DNA of 64,000 nucleotides. Origin: Mastigias papua (taxonomy: Eukaryota > Cnidaria > Scyphozoa > Rhizostomeae > Mastigiidae). The stretch spans positions 845,001 through 909,000 of the forward strand of contig OZ025271.1 of NCBI GenBank assembly GCA_964019165.1, given 5' to 3'. Shown here piece after piece: positions 43,037 to 55,744 of the stretch. Numbering within the stretch: the stretch's first letter is position 1; every line of letters begins with the position of its first letter. The notes below the pieces were generated by a model. That model saw only the letters and a list, made by a program, of their open reading frames with translations. It ran no database searches and had not been told where the DNA came from. The position numbers were made by a program, and so were the translations under genes.

Positions 43037-44795
43037 GCGTATTACAATCATATTGTATTCATCATTGTGTTTTGCGTAAACGGAAGACAAATATGTATTG
43101 CAATCATATCGCATTCATAATTGCTTTTTCGTAACCGGAAAACCAGTGCGTATTGCAATCATATCGTATTCATCATTGTCTTTTGCGTAAGCGAAAGACG
43201 AATGCGTATTGCAATCCTACCGTACTCATTATCGATTTTTGCGTAAGCGAAAGACGAATGCGTATTGCAATCCTACCGTACTCATTATCGATTTTTGCGT
43301 AAACGGAAGACGAATGTGTATTGCAATCCTACCGTACTCATTATCGATTTTTGCGTAAACGGAAGACGAATGTGTATTGCAATCCTACCGTACTCATTAT
43401 CGATTTGTGCGTAAACGGAAGACGAATGTGTATTGCAATCCTACCGTACTCATTATCGATTTTTGCGTAAGCGAAAGACCAATGTGTATTGCAATCCTAC
43501 CGTACTAATTATCGATTTTTGCGTAAGCGAAAGACGAATGCGTATTGCAATCCTACCGTACTCATTATCGATTTTTGCGTAAGCGAAAGACGAATGCGTA
43601 TTGCAATCCTACCGTACTCATTATCGATTTTTGCGTAAGCGAAAGACGAATGCGTATTGCAATCCTACCGTACTCATTATCGATTTTTGCGTAAACGGAA
43701 GACGAATGTGTATTGCAATCCTACCGTACTCATTATCGATTTTTGCGTAAACGGAAGACGAATGTGTATTGCAATCCTACCGTACTCATTATCGATTTGT
43801 GCGTAAACGGAAGACGAATGTGTATTGCAATCCTACCGTACTCATTATCGATTTTTGCGTAAGCGAAAGACCAATGTGTATTGCAATCCTACCGTACTAA
43901 TTATCGATTTTTGCGTAAGCGAAAGACGAATGCGTATTGCAATCCTACCGTACTCATTATCGATTTTTGCGTAAGCGAAAGACGAATGCGTATTGCAATC
44001 CTACCGTACTCATTATCGATTTTTGCGTAAGCGAAAGACGAATGCGTATTGCAATCCTACCGTACTCATTATCGATTTTTGCGTAAACGGAAGACGAATG
44101 TGTATTGCAATCCTACCGTACTCATTATCGATTTTTGCGTAAACGGAAGACGAATGTGTATTGCAATCCTACCGTACTCATTATCGATTTTTGCGTAAGC
44201 GAAAGACCAATGTGTATTGCAATCCTACCTTACTAATTATCGATTTTTGCGTAAGCGAAAGACGAATGCGTATTGCAATCCTACAGTACTCATTATCGAT
44301 TTTTGCGTAAGCGAAAGACGAATGCGTATTACAATCCTACCGTACTCATTATCGATTTGTGCGTAAGTGAAAGACGAATGTGTATTGCAATCCTACCGTA
44401 CTCTTTATCGATTTTTGCGTAAACGGAAGACGAATGTGTATTGCAATCCTACCGTACTCATTATCGATTTTTGCGTAAACGGAAGACCAATGTGTATTGC
44501 TATCCTACCGTACTCTTTATCGATTTTTGCGTAGGCGAAAGACGAATGCGTATTGCAATCCTACCGTACTCATTATCGATTTTTGCGTAAGCGAAAGACG
44601 AATGCGTATTGCAATCCTACCGTACTCATTATCGATTTTTGCGTAAACGGAAGACGAATGTGTATTGCAATCCTACCGTACTCTTTATCGATTTTTGCGT
44701 AAGCGAAAGACGAATGCGTATTGCAATCCTACCGTACTCATTATCGATTTTTGCGTAAACGGAAGACCATTGTGCAATGAAATCATATCGGACGC
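43037..44795. repeat. 56-bp satellite with a 392-bp higher-order unit
   Basis: About 31 units of 56 bp (CGTATTGCAATCCTACCGTA, CTCATTATCGATTTTTGCGT, then AAGCGAAAGACGAATG or AAACGGAAGACGAATG). Two unit types alternate in blocks. A rare GACC variant recurs at 43471, 43863 and 44199: 392 bp (7 units) and then 336 bp (6 units) apart, so seven-unit blocks were copied as a whole. Edge units are more diverged. Confidence 0.95.
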
Positions 44796-45035
44796 ATTTG
44801 AATCTGATATCGTGTAAACGGACTCCAAGTAAATTATGGGATTATTGATGAGTAATGCCAACTACAAAAACGTGAGAATAAAGTCCTAAGAAGCTATCAA
44901 TGCATTGCACACATTGTTTTTAGTAAAGCACTGTGCATTATCAGACTCTGCCAAGGAGTTTTCGCTTATGTGTTTTATAATTGTTTTATAAATAGGGTGG
45001 AACCATGTTTTTGGTGATTGACAAGACATTCGAAC

Positions 45036-45477
45036 CAGCGTGACCACACCTAACATAATATTATGCTTGTAGTATAAATTTGACGGAAAATCGCCATTTA
45101 GCATAAAATCTAGCATAATCTGAAATCTAGCATAATTCTAGCATAATATTATCACTATTTCGTCAAAGGTAATGTTCCGTTAAAAATTCACATAAGTGTA
45201 TCTTGTGAAGAAACCCGGCTGTTTTAGTCACATTGAATACGATGTAGAAAGCAGACTGACGTCATCCATCATGTTTCGGGTCGTAGTCTAAGTTTCTAAG
45301 ATCTTGTTGCTGTACAATGCCCACTTCTGTGTGCCTGACCGAACCTCTATGCACATGCGCGAACCTCTCTTCCAAACAATAGAACCTCGATTTGAAATCT
45401 AGCATAATTTTGGTAAAATCTGGAATACTTTTGGGTCAGTTAAGGCATAATTTCCAAACTGAGATCTGGGCACACTG
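45036..45477. mobile_element. hAT-like MITE, old
   Basis: Ends CAGCGTGACCACACC and, read inward from the right, CAGTGTGCCCAGATC. Flanks ATTCGAAC and ATTTGACC match at 6 of 8 places. The interior repeats TAGCATAAT several times. Confidence 0.5.
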
Positions 45478-45924
45478 ATTTGACCCCGCAGCTGAGTTGG
45501 CTTCTTTTCTCCTATTCGATTATAGTGCAACGAATTTATACAGAGAACCACCCGTTGTTAGTCACTTTGTGTAATGCTACTTTCGAGATGAAAATGACCT
45601 GGTGATGGTTAGAGAATGCCATAGTGATAAATGGAACTCAAAGACAGTAGCCCATCTGACAACGACATGCATAACTAACCTACCAACAATAGCGGAACAC
45701 CATACTCTTGTTGTATTAGCATAGGCATAAAATCTTGATTGGCTAAGAAAGGAATCACCTTTCTAAGTAAGTAACCAATGGGATTAAGAGACGCCCTTGT
45801 TGTGTCCAGTATCACCACAACGTAAGCTTTATGAGTATAAGTCTGTCTATAGATCGTGACATGCTTTCCATAAAGAATGTTCTACCTGGAAGATTATTGC
45901 GCAAGAATTGCTTGAAATAAATAT
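45478..45924. other. No recognised gene
   Basis: Spacer between the hAT-like element and the 28-bp satellite; nothing supportable. Confidence 0.45.
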
Positions 45925-46911
45925 TTAATCAGTAATAATCACTATTCTACACTCATCCAGTAATAATCACTAATCAATGCTCACTTAGTAGCAATCTCTA
46001 ATCAATGTTCAATCAGTAACAATCGCTAATCAATGCTCAATTAGTAACAATCGCTAATCAATGCTCAATTAGTAGCAATCACTAATCAATGTTCAATCAG
46101 TAACAATCGGTAATCAATGCTCAATTAGTACTAATCTCTAATTAATGTTCAATCAGTAATGATCACTAATCGACGCTCATTCAGTAAGAGTCACTATTCT
46201 ACACTCATTCAGTAATAATCACTAATCAATGCTCAATTAGTAGCAATCAATAATCTATGTTCAATCAGTAATGATCACTAATCGACGCTCATTCAGTAAG
46301 AGTCACCATTCTACACTCATTCAGTAATAATCACTAATCAATGCTCAATTAGTAGCAATCAATAATCTATGTTCAATCAGTAATGATCACTAATCGACGC
46401 TCATTCAGTAAGAGTCACCATTCTACACTCATTCAGTAATAATCACTAATCAATGCTCAATTAGTAGCAATCACTAATCAATGTTCAATCAATAACGATC
46501 ACTAATGGACGTTCATTCAGTAAGAGTCACTATTCTACACTCATTCAGTAATAATCACTAATCAATGCTCAATTAGTAGCAATCACTAATCAATGTTCAA
46601 TCAGTAACAATCGCTAATCAATGCTCAATTAGTAGCAATCACTAATCAATGTTCATTCAGTAAGAGTCACTATTCTACTACATTCAATCAGTAATAATCA
46701 CTAATGAATGTTCAGTCAGTAACAATCACTAATTAATGCTCAATTTGTAGCCATCGCTAATCAGTGTTCAACATCACTAATCAATATTTAATTATTATTG
46801 TTGAATGTTCAATTAGTAGCGATCACCAATCAATGCTCAATCAGTAAGAGTCACTATTCTATATTCAATCAGTAACAATCACTAATCAATATTTAATCAT
46901 TAAAAATCATA
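45925..46911. repeat. 28-bp satellite with a 112-bp higher-order unit
   Basis: About 35 units of 28 bp (AATCACTAATCAATGCTCAA, TTAGTAGC). Between about 46155 and 46490 four unit types follow each other in fixed order, repeating every 112 bp (starts near 46155, 46267 and 46379). Confidence 0.93.
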
Positions 46912-46924
46912 ATAATTTCTCCTT

Positions 46925-47236
46925 TAAAATAATTGAACGAAGCAGGGAGGATCTTGATTTGATTTTGCTTTGCTGAATCTGTTGGAGAAGAGACTCGGTA
47001 ACACATGATTGAACATTTCCTGACATTGTAAACGGCCTGCATTAGACACGTGCTTAAGTTTTCCCTCTCTACTGTTATAAGGGTGGAGAAACTGTTGAGA
47101 GCGGAGTAATATTCAGGGGGAAATGGAGGAGATTACAGCGTGACCTGACATTCCGGGTACCGGGTAATAATTGTCATGTTGCAGAGGATCTTCATCTTGG
47201 AAGATGTAATTAGGAAGAATGGCAGGCTTTGTCAAA
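46925..47236. repeat. Left arm of a 312-bp inverted repeat
   Basis: Highly similar reverse complement of 48121-48432. Starts near AATTGAACGAAGC and ends at GGCTTTGTCAAA. Confidence 0.92.
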
Positions 47237-48120
47237 CAAACAACTTTAGCTGTTGCGGAGAAAGATGTTGTTTTATGATCGAAACCCAGCACATTGGTTG
47301 TCTTTTACTCCTATTCAAGCTCAGGCTGTGTCTAGTGCGAATTCCAGACAGTTATGGTCTGGACTAGAGTATCACATAATTCGACGCCATGCATCTGAAA
47401 AATATGCTGCAAAGAGCAGATGGCTCTGAAAATGACATAATGAATAGACTCTATTTATGAACTATGAACTTGAACTATGAACTATGAACTTGAACTATGA
47501 ACTTGAATTGAACTATGAACTTGGGAAAGAACGCCTCAAGAAAAACTGCAGCGAATGGGAATCACCAATCTCAAGAACATGGTCCTTTTTTATACCTTTA
47601 CCAATAATTTGACCCCTGATTACACGAGGAATCCTGTTCCACTAGCTCATCCAAGTAGTCACTCTTTTCGAAATCCGCAAATTATAGGGCATTTGCTGGC
47701 AAGAACAGAAAAGTTAATATCTAGTTTCTACCCTGACTCCTTGTCCGAATGGAATACACTTTGTCCTGGGAGAATCCTCCACATTGGCATATTTATGGGG
47801 AAATTATTTTCTCAAATCAGGCCTCCTTCTAATTCCGTATACGGTATCAGAGTAAACTCAGGCTGCACACATTCAAGCATACTTTAAAGATACAGTCATT
47901 CCAATGTGTTCAGCAAACGATGGCATGGGAGATATTGAACAATAATGAATGCTGCTCTACATTTCTTTCGGTAAACAAGGATCAGTATCACTAAGTTCTT
48001 ACATACAACTACATATAACTACATATACTTACATACGTCTACAAACGTACATACTTCACGCTGTAATCTCCTCCATTTCCTCCTGAATATTACTCCGCTC
48101 TCAACAGAATATTACTCCGC
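47237..48120. other. Palindrome spacer
   Basis: 884 bp between the inverted arms. Holds a short GAACTTGAACTAT repeat run (47455-47525), a LINE-like open stretch at 47555-47887 (YTRNPVPLAHPSSHSFRNP, LISSFYPDSLSEWNTL) typical of the C-terminal end of some reverse-transcriptase ORFs, and at 48058-48118 an extra partial copy of the arm. Confidence 0.55.
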
Positions 48121-48432
48121 TTTGACAAAGCCTGCCATTCTTCCTAATTACATCTTCCAAGATGATGATCCTCTGCAACATGACAATTATTACCCGGTAC
48201 CCGGAATGTCAGGTCACGCTGTAATCTCCTCCATTTCCTCCTGAATATTACTCCGCTCTCAACAGTTTCTCCACTCCTATAACACTAGAGAGGGAAAACT
48301 TAAGCACGTGTCTAATGCAGGCCGTTTACGATGTCAGGAAATGTTCAATCATGTGTTACCGAGTCTCTTCCCCAACAGATTCAGCAAAGCAAAATCAAAT
48401 CAAGATCCTCCTTGCTTCGTTCAATTCTTTTA
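48121..48432. repeat. Right arm of the 312-bp inverted repeat
   Basis: Mirror of 46925-47236. A partial second copy of part of the arm (CTGTAATCTCCTCCATTTCC) lies just before it at about 48058. Confidence 0.92.
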
Positions 48433-49244
48433 GAGAAGAAATGATTGTCATTTTTACTCTTAAATATTGATTATACGTAGCACTTCTGTTGCTCTGCAAC
48501 TCTTTCAGTGAACATAGACAGAATCTTCTCGATAGTGTCAATGATTAACTCAAAGTTTATGAATATTCTGAAGCTTCAGATATACATGTGCTGCAATTTG
48601 TTCTGTATGGAAGCAAATTAGCCCTAGGAAGCTAACAATTTTTATTGAATTTAACCATGACCTACATTTCCAACACAAAACGCTTTGGTTAAAGTGTTGA
48701 CAGTTCCCATAAATATTGCACCCAATTCCCTTCAATATGTGTTTTTTGTAGTTAGCCATTGTTTTCTTTCTTTTGGTTATTTTTGTATTATTCTTTTATT
48801 ACTTTTTCGTTCATGTGATGCTTTACGGTAATTTTCAACAAAATAATAGGTATGAATTAATTATTTATTCATTTTTGACGAAATAGAATTGCCCTTTTGC
48901 CATTCTTTTAAACTTGAGATTTAAGTATACTGCCAATTGTTTGGTTGGAAGGTACCTCAACTCGTAGATTGTGTGTTATTTTGTTCGTTATATCTATAGT
49001 ACGATTCCTTGTTAGATAGTATAATTTGCTCCTAGGGGTACCATTTGTGAAGTATCAGGTGCATGTATAGTCAATTAGTAATTATATATTGTAGATTTCT
49101 AATAAAATGGAACAAAATGTGCCCATTGAAATGCGAACCAAAAATTTCCCTGAATAGAAAAGCAGTAGTGACTTATTTTCGATGAAAGTATCAGACAGAC
49201 GAGCCATCTTTTAGCAAGTTATATTGGAAACATTTCATAAAATA
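48433..49244. other. No recognised gene
   Basis: AT-rich spacer without recognised coding or repeats. Confidence 0.45.
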
Positions 49245-49390
49245 ACGCAATATCTCACAACTTATGACTAGTCTTCACAACATCTCACAACATCTTTCAG
49301 CACCTCACAACATTTCGCAACACCTTACATCTTCTCGCATCTCACAACAGCTCACAACATTTCACACTATCCTACATAACATCTCATAAC
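49245..49390. repeat. Degenerate CTCACAACATC minisatellite
   Basis: Same family as 35121-35300 and 53295-53370, downstream of the broken 7TM copy. Confidence 0.7.
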
Positions 49391-49943
49391 TGGTCAGGTG
49401 TTGTTTGGCTTTCATTGATGTCGTTCAACAGCAAGTCTTTCTTACCGAGAGCTATTAATATCTCATATCTTAGACAGCGAGAGAATTATGACATACAGTT
49501 GTCGTTGTTGTAATAACTGTAGAACCTATTCCATGCCCACGCGACTCCTAATTGATGGCAACCTGATGTCAGTAGAATCATCCACATACAAAAGAAACGG
49601 GCACAACCGTCAATAGCGATTATGTGACTACCAAGAGGTAATTCTGCAAATAGAATGTACACATTACGCAGCTTAACTATTATCACCCAACTTCTTGTTT
49701 TAACTATTATCTACACCAATATTGTGCAGATGGAGAATTATAAATAGTTCTTTTGGGTTATGAGTCACTTTCCTGGGTACCTAGACCTGTACACATCCTG
49801 TACACATTACCATATTGTACCCTTATAATCCAGCTTCTGTGTCTATCTATTGCATTAGCTTCACAGTCTCTTTATCAATCCGTACCAAGTAGAACCAATA
49901 TAGTAATAATAATAATAATACCTTGTAATTCCCAGCACCAAAT

Positions 49944-50192
49944 GCAAGCTGTCTTACGATCTTACAGGCCGTCTCTTCGTGTAGAAATACCACATGACAT
50001 CAAATGCCACGCCAAGAAGTGAGAGACTGACGGGTGTTGTCGCCACAATACCCTCGACTGAGTTACAGACAGAGTTTTGTCTATGGCTGAGAATATAATC
50101 ATCGTTGCTGAGTTTGAAATGAAGAAACTGGATGTGATTCCAATGAAGAACATCTTTGCATGCTTTAGTCTCTTCTGTCGTTGCACTATAAG
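49944..50192 (-). pseudogene. 7TM receptor fragment, copy 4 (broken)
   Basis: Covers only the third loop to the C-terminus: RQKRLKHAKMFFIGITSSFF is in frame with the family, then a small deletion after AIDKT shifts the frame before TM7. The sequence stops matching at about 50192, shortly before LINE sequence. Clearly a pseudogene remnant. Confidence 0.85.
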
Positions 50193-50289
50193 TCCGTGAA
50201 AGTTCATGGGAAACTGTGAGTCTGACGGCGAAACCGTGAGAGTTCCAAGATTTGCAACATCTTATAATACCTTACAATATCAAGTCACC

Positions 50290-52332
50290 ACTTCTTATGA
50301 GTTCATATAGACATATTAGAAATAAAATAAACAAGCTAAATTCTGAGCTGAAAAGCAATACTTTTCTGAAAGAATAGCTCATTCTAAAGGTAACATGAAG
50401 GAATCACGGAGGACAATTAACCAGGTTGGTAACAAGCGATCGAAATCGACAAGGATCGATATATTGAAAGAATCTGGTAGTGAGGTTATTAACAAGCAGG
50501 ATATAGCTGAAACCATGAATGCCTATTTCTGTTCAGTTGGTAAGGACCTTGCAAGCAAGATTGTAGCTGTCCCAAATCCAATGGTGACAGGGAAATGCAA
50601 TCTGAACCCTCACAATAAGCAGTTCAATTTTAAGGCGATAGGGGTACAAGACATCAGAGAAGCAATGGTTAAAATTAAAGCATCAAAGAGCTTTGGAAGT
50701 GATAAAATATCTAGTTATTTTTTAAAGCTTGCGGTGCCTCTCATTGAGAAATCGCTAGCTTTCATTTTTTTAACACTTCTCTCGAAACTAGCCACTTTCC
50801 CGACTCGTGGAAAACTGCGCGCATTACACCGATTTTCAAGGAAGGAGATAAGGTTGAAAAATCATATTACCGTAAAATCTCAATTCTCCCTGTAATTTCA
50901 AGGATATTTGAGAAGATTGTGTTTAACCAATTATACCAGTATCTAACTGAAAATGATCTAATATACCCCGGTCAATCAGGATTTCGGAAACACCATTCTA
51001 AATTGACATGTCTACTTAAAATTACCAATGACTGGTATAATGGACTAGACAATGGTCAAGTGGTGGGTTCAGTATTTATCGATCTTAAGAAAGCATTTGA
51101 TACTGTTGATCATGATCTGCATTGCAAAAAGTTAGAGCATTATGGTATTCAGCAGAGGGCGTTATGTTGGTTTCAGTCTTATCTCCATAACAGAAGGCAG
51201 TATTACAGAGTTGGAGGGGGGGGTTGATTCTTCAATAAGGAAAATTGAAGTCGGCGTGCCTCAGGGGTCATGTCTTGGACCACTTCTCCTCTTGATCTAC
51301 ATCATTGATCTCCCAAAAGCTGTAAACTCTTCGACTGTGCCTATGTATGCTGATGATACTAGCCTTTGCCTAAAGTCAAAGGATATTTCTGAACTTAACA
51401 GGGCTATGAACAGAGATCTTGAGGACCTTGATTCCTGGTTGAAGGGCAACAAGCTTTCACTAAACGTTGTGATAACACAATCAATGTTAGTTGCAACCAA
51501 GCCACGGCACCAAGCGCTTGATAATGCTGCTGAGAATTTAAAGTTTGAAATCCACGGCAGTGAGCTTCAAGTTGTCACAAAAACCAGGTACCTTGGTATT
51601 CAAGTTGATAACAGTTTAGATTGGAAGGAACACATTAAAGTAATATCTTCCAAAATTTCCAGAGCCATTGGATTTCTAAAATATGCAAAAAACATCCTCC
51701 CTATTTACTTCTGTAAAAAAAAATTGTACACAAGTATTGTGGAGCCCCATTTCCGTTATTGCTGTTCAGTTTGGGGCTGCTGTGGCGCAACTACCATTAA
51801 TCAGCTCCAACAACTTCAAAACAGATCTGCAAGAATTTTGCTGGAAAGCAGCTACAATACTCCTAGTAGGCCACTAATTAAGAGTCTCGCTTGGAAAACT
51901 ATCCGTGAACTCGTAGATGAAGAACCAAAACTTATTGTCTACAAGTCTATCAATGGGCTCGCTCCACAGTACTTGCGTAATCTTTTTAATAGAAACTCTT
52001 TTGACAACGCTTATAGTCTTCGAAATACAACGACTGATTTGAAGATTCCAAAGAAAATGTCAAACAATGGCCAAAAATCGTTCTCGTATCGAGGTGCAAA
52101 ACTCTGGAATAGCCTACCAGCTGAAGCAAAGCGGTCTCCTTCCGTTTGTGCTTTCAAAAGCAGTATTTATTAGACTAGGATCCTCCTAGTGATCGCACGG
52201 TAGCTACCCCTGTCTATATCTGCTCAATTTCTACCGCTTATGACCGTCAGCGCTTTTTCAGCTGAAGAAAATGGGCAGCATTAGTTTCCTGATCGCTGGG
52301 GGGATTCTCATTGGTCATTAAAGTTTGTAAAT
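50290..52332 (+). pseudogene. LINE reverse transcriptase (jockey/CR1-like), 5'-truncated
   Basis: Starts within the linker before the RT domain (KSNTFLKE near 50350). RT motifs follow: KASKSFGSDKIS, SGFRKHHSK, FIDLKKAFDTVDHDL, VGVPQGSCLGPLL and the catalytic MYADDTSL. The C-terminal part is intact to the TAG at 52171 (LWNSLPAEAKRSPSVCAFKS). Two homopolymer frameshifts, in the T run near 50765 and the G run near 51220, break it. No endonuclease. Recent but dead. Confidence 0.9.
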
Positions 52333-52375
52333 AATATAATATGTAATATTAATACATAATATGTTTTTATTTTTA

Positions 52376-52496
<121 letters not shown>

Positions 52497-52568
52497 GAGA
52501 ATTCAAAAATATACTTTCTTCTGTTGTAAACGTTTCGATATATTATCTTCATCATTCAAGAGGTTTAA

Positions 52569-52922
52569 ATTTACAAACTTTAATGACCAATGAGAATCCC
52601 CCCAGCGATCAGGAAACTAATGCTGCCAATTTTCTTCAGCTGAAAAAGAGCTGACCATCATAAGTGGTAGAAATTGAGCAGATATAGACAGGGGTAGCTA
52701 CCGTGCGATCACTAGGAGGATCCTAGTCCATTAAATATTGCTTGTGAAAGCACAAAGGGAAGGAGACCGCTTTGCTTCAGTTGATAGGCTATTCCAGAGT
52801 TTTGCACCTCGACACGAGAACGATTTTTGGCCATTGTTTGGCATTTTCTTTGGAATCTTCAAATCAGTCGTTGTATTTCTAAGACTATAAGCGTTGTCAA
52901 AAGAGTTTCTATTAAAAAGATT
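52569..52922 (-). pseudogene. Second LINE 3' end, inverted
   Basis: 354 bp that are the near-perfect reverse complement of 51979-52332: the C-terminal end of the same LINE family and its 3' untranslated region, lying tail to tail with the first copy. Confidence 0.92.
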
Positions 52923-52924
52923 TA

Positions 52925-53145
<221 letters not shown>

Positions 53146-53294
53146 ATTATTTTTGAAGATTATCTTTAGGATTTTTACATTTTTTAAGCTTTGTAGTAAA
53201 TTGTAAGTATTTAAATTGAGGGTCCCTTGAAAATCAGCTGAGCTGAAGGGCAACCCTCCTAAAATATGTTAAATGAAATGAAATGAAAATGAAA

Positions 53295-53370
53295 ATATCT
53301 AGCAGCGTGCTACAGCATCTCTCAACATGTCACAACAAGTTGCAACATCCTACCACATACTTCCAACAGC
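53295..53370. repeat. Degenerate CTCACAACATC minisatellite
   Basis: Short array of the same type as at 35.1 and 49.3 kb, downstream of 7TM copy 3. Confidence 0.6.
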
Positions 53371-53890
53371 ATCTAATACATGGTTGGTTTTTTGGGTAAA
53401 ATTCCTTGACTTCGTGATCAGTAATTCATTTCTCTTACTTTTCAAGTTCCTTCCTAGTTCAACTGCAAGTTTTTATTCAATCATCAATACAGATTTGCTT
53501 CTCATGCCCCCAACAGTAAGAGCACTTATAGTATTGAAGAGTTATGCCACTGGCCATTTGATGAAATCTGAGATCTATCCTACACTCTTGCAATTCGTGA
53601 TTCATTGCTGAATAAAGCGCCCTGATTTCAATAGAATCATCTACATACAAACCAAACGAGCACATCTTTCGATTGCATGTACTATACAATCAAGACGTAA
53701 TAATGTAAATGCAATGTACACATTGCCATACTCTACGCCCACCACCCACCTTATCATATATTCCAGTACTGTATATATGTATAGCGTTAGCTTTACAGTC
53801 TCTTTCTATCCTTACAATATGTCCAATTCAAGTAAGCCCAAAATATTGATAATAATACCTTGTAATTCCCACCACCAAATACAAGGTCCC

Positions 53891-54721
53891 TTATGATCTT
53901 TCAGACCGTCTCTTCATGTAGAAATACCAACCAGCGTCAAATGCCATGCCAAGAAGTGAAAGACTGACGGATGTTGTCGACAAAATCCCCTCGACTGAGT
54001 TGCAGACTGGAGTCTTGTTCATGGCTAAAAATATGATCGTCATTGCTAGGTTTGAGATGAAGAAACTGGATGTGATTCCAATGAAGAACATCTTTGCATG
54101 CTTTAGTCTCCTTTGTCGACGTACAATGACATCGTTGTTCCTGGTTGATGGCTGACCTTGCTCAGCATTTGATGGTGCAATGGCTTGGCTTTGTGATTTC
54201 ATGGAAAAGTACAGGTTAACGTAGATGACACAGAGTGCAATGTATCCCAAGATTCGTGTAGTTGCTAGTGGAATTGCCAGGAACATCATATTGCCCAAAG
54301 TGAATCTCAGCGTAGATGATGAAATGCCAATAATCATAGAAGATATGACAACACAGATGGATAGCTTTCTCTCCAATTCCCTCTTGGCGTCTGACGTATG
54401 ATATGCTAGTCCGTGTTTAACAACCTGAAGCCTTTCGTACGCCAATGATACATTGACGCCCAACTGATGAAGGAAAAATATAGTTGTGCATGTTGAAACG
54501 AAGCAAGTGACTGCAAATGGCGTGTTGACTGTCATAAACGCACTGACGCAAGTGAAAAGTGCACATGCAACATTGGACACTCCAATAAGTGTAAACATTC
54601 TACCAGCACCAATCGACTGATTCTCATTTTTGTAAATCTGCATGACCATGTATATATTTGGAGCAGCAGTCAAAATGGATATAGTTGCTATTGACAAAGA
54701 GCAATAGCGTGACCAAATCAT
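53891..54721 (-). CDS. Divergent 7TM (GPCR-like) receptor, copy 3
   Basis: 276 residues, single exon, intact. Same landmarks as copy 2: Asn in TM1 (APNIYMVM), Asn in TM2 (VSNVACAL), ERL after TM3 (AYERLQVV), and FDAGWYFY in TM7. The DNA 3' of the stop (53755-53890) is nearly identical to that of copy 2 (36052-36188), so these two copies parted recently. The third loop (SQSQAIAPSNAEQGQPSTRN) is the most variable part. Upstream, the CAGCTG and octamer pair is kept at 54928-54951. Confidence 0.78.
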   Translation of the reverse strand: MIWSRYCSLSIATISILTAAPNIYMVMQIYKNENQSIGAGRMFTLIGVSNVACALFTCVSAFMTVNTPFAVTCFVSTCTTIFFLHQLGVNVSLAYERLQVVKHGLAYHTSDAKRELERKLSICVVISSMIIGISSSTLRFTLGNMMFLAIPLATTRILGYIALCVIYVNLYFSMKSQSQAIAPSNAEQGQPSTRNNDVIVRRQRRLKHAKMFFIGITSSFFISNLAMTIIFLAMNKTPVCNSVEGILSTTSVSLSLLGMAFDAGWYFYMKRRSERS

Positions 54722-54927
54722 GTTTCCTGTCTACCCGATATACAAACGCTGAAAACGGACTTCTCAATGCTCTGCACATATACTGTATAACTACTCTTTG
54801 ATTGCTGACTATTACAGTGTGGATGATAAACATGGACTTGTTCTTTAGACTTGTGAGTATAATGCAATACGCTGAAATATCCTAGTTGACATCTAGAGAT
54901 GAATATTAATATGTACATAGTGTGTTG

Positions 54928-54951
54928 CAGCTGTCCCGGTATGATTTGCAC
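54928..54951 (-). promoter_or_regulatory. Upstream motif pair, copy 3
   Basis: CAGCTG at 54928-54933, 10 bp, then ATTTGCAC at 54944-54951 (one mismatch to the octamer), about 207 bp upstream of the start codon. Confidence 0.5.
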
Positions 54952-55029
54952 AGGATTGAGGTTGTTATGATGTTCTCAGGAGTCAAGGTATATAGACTAT
55001 CCTATTAAGTGACTAACAGAGTTGATGTT

Positions 55030-55150
55030 ACTGATGAATTGATTGGTTGATTCCTTCTTGTGACTGGTTGATTCTTTCCTGTAATGGGTTGATTCCGTCT
55101 TGTGATCTGTTGATTCTTCCTATAATAGGTTGTATCCAACTTGTGATTTG
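55030..55150. repeat. TGGTTGATTCC minisatellite
   Basis: Imperfect units of about 22-25 bp, related to 37325-37440, at the same place 5' of a 7TM gene. Confidence 0.8.
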
Positions 55151-55744
55151 GTGATTTATTATTGTGATTGATGAACTGAGTAAGGTCGTGCTTCTATTGA
55201 ATATGTCTGTCATATCCCAATACAATATACGTCTAGCAACCGTGGTAAGTTTTTGTAATAACTTTATTGAAGTTAAGTATTCTTGTGTATGTTGGATGCA
55301 TATTGTCAGACATCTATTGACATCTTGTTCCTTTATTGCTAAGGAGAAATTTTGCTCCCTTAAGATTAAACGGGAGCATGCGAGAGTTGGCTCTGTCATC
55401 AATCGATGCCAGCTTTTTAGGACATGTGATCTTCCTTTGTAGCCTTAATGAATAAAACAAGTGCCAGAATAAAAATTAGTGTGCCACCTCTGTATTTGTA
55501 GCATTTAATTGTGAGCGTGGAGAGTGCAACTGAATACTGCCTTAGTGTCCCTAAAAAAGGGTATTGGTCCCGCGTCTATTTATTTCCTTGAGTAACCATA
55601 AAGTATGGTATTGAATTGGGTTGTCCCATGGAATATCTTGCACCCTTAAAATTTCAGAGAGTAAACTATAACTTCGATGATGCAACAGCTCTGTTACATT
55701 TGCAGTTAGAAGTTTCAAAATAGGAGCCTAAGCTGTATCTAGTC

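Noticed and set aside
43037..44795. CRISPR-like look of the regular 56-bp and 28-bp repeats
   Set aside because: Units are contiguous with no unique spacers, and the sequence is eukaryotic; these are satellites.
49753..50022. Plus-strand ORF across the broken 7TM copy
   Set aside because: It is the shadow of the minus-strand receptor fragment and its 3' flank.
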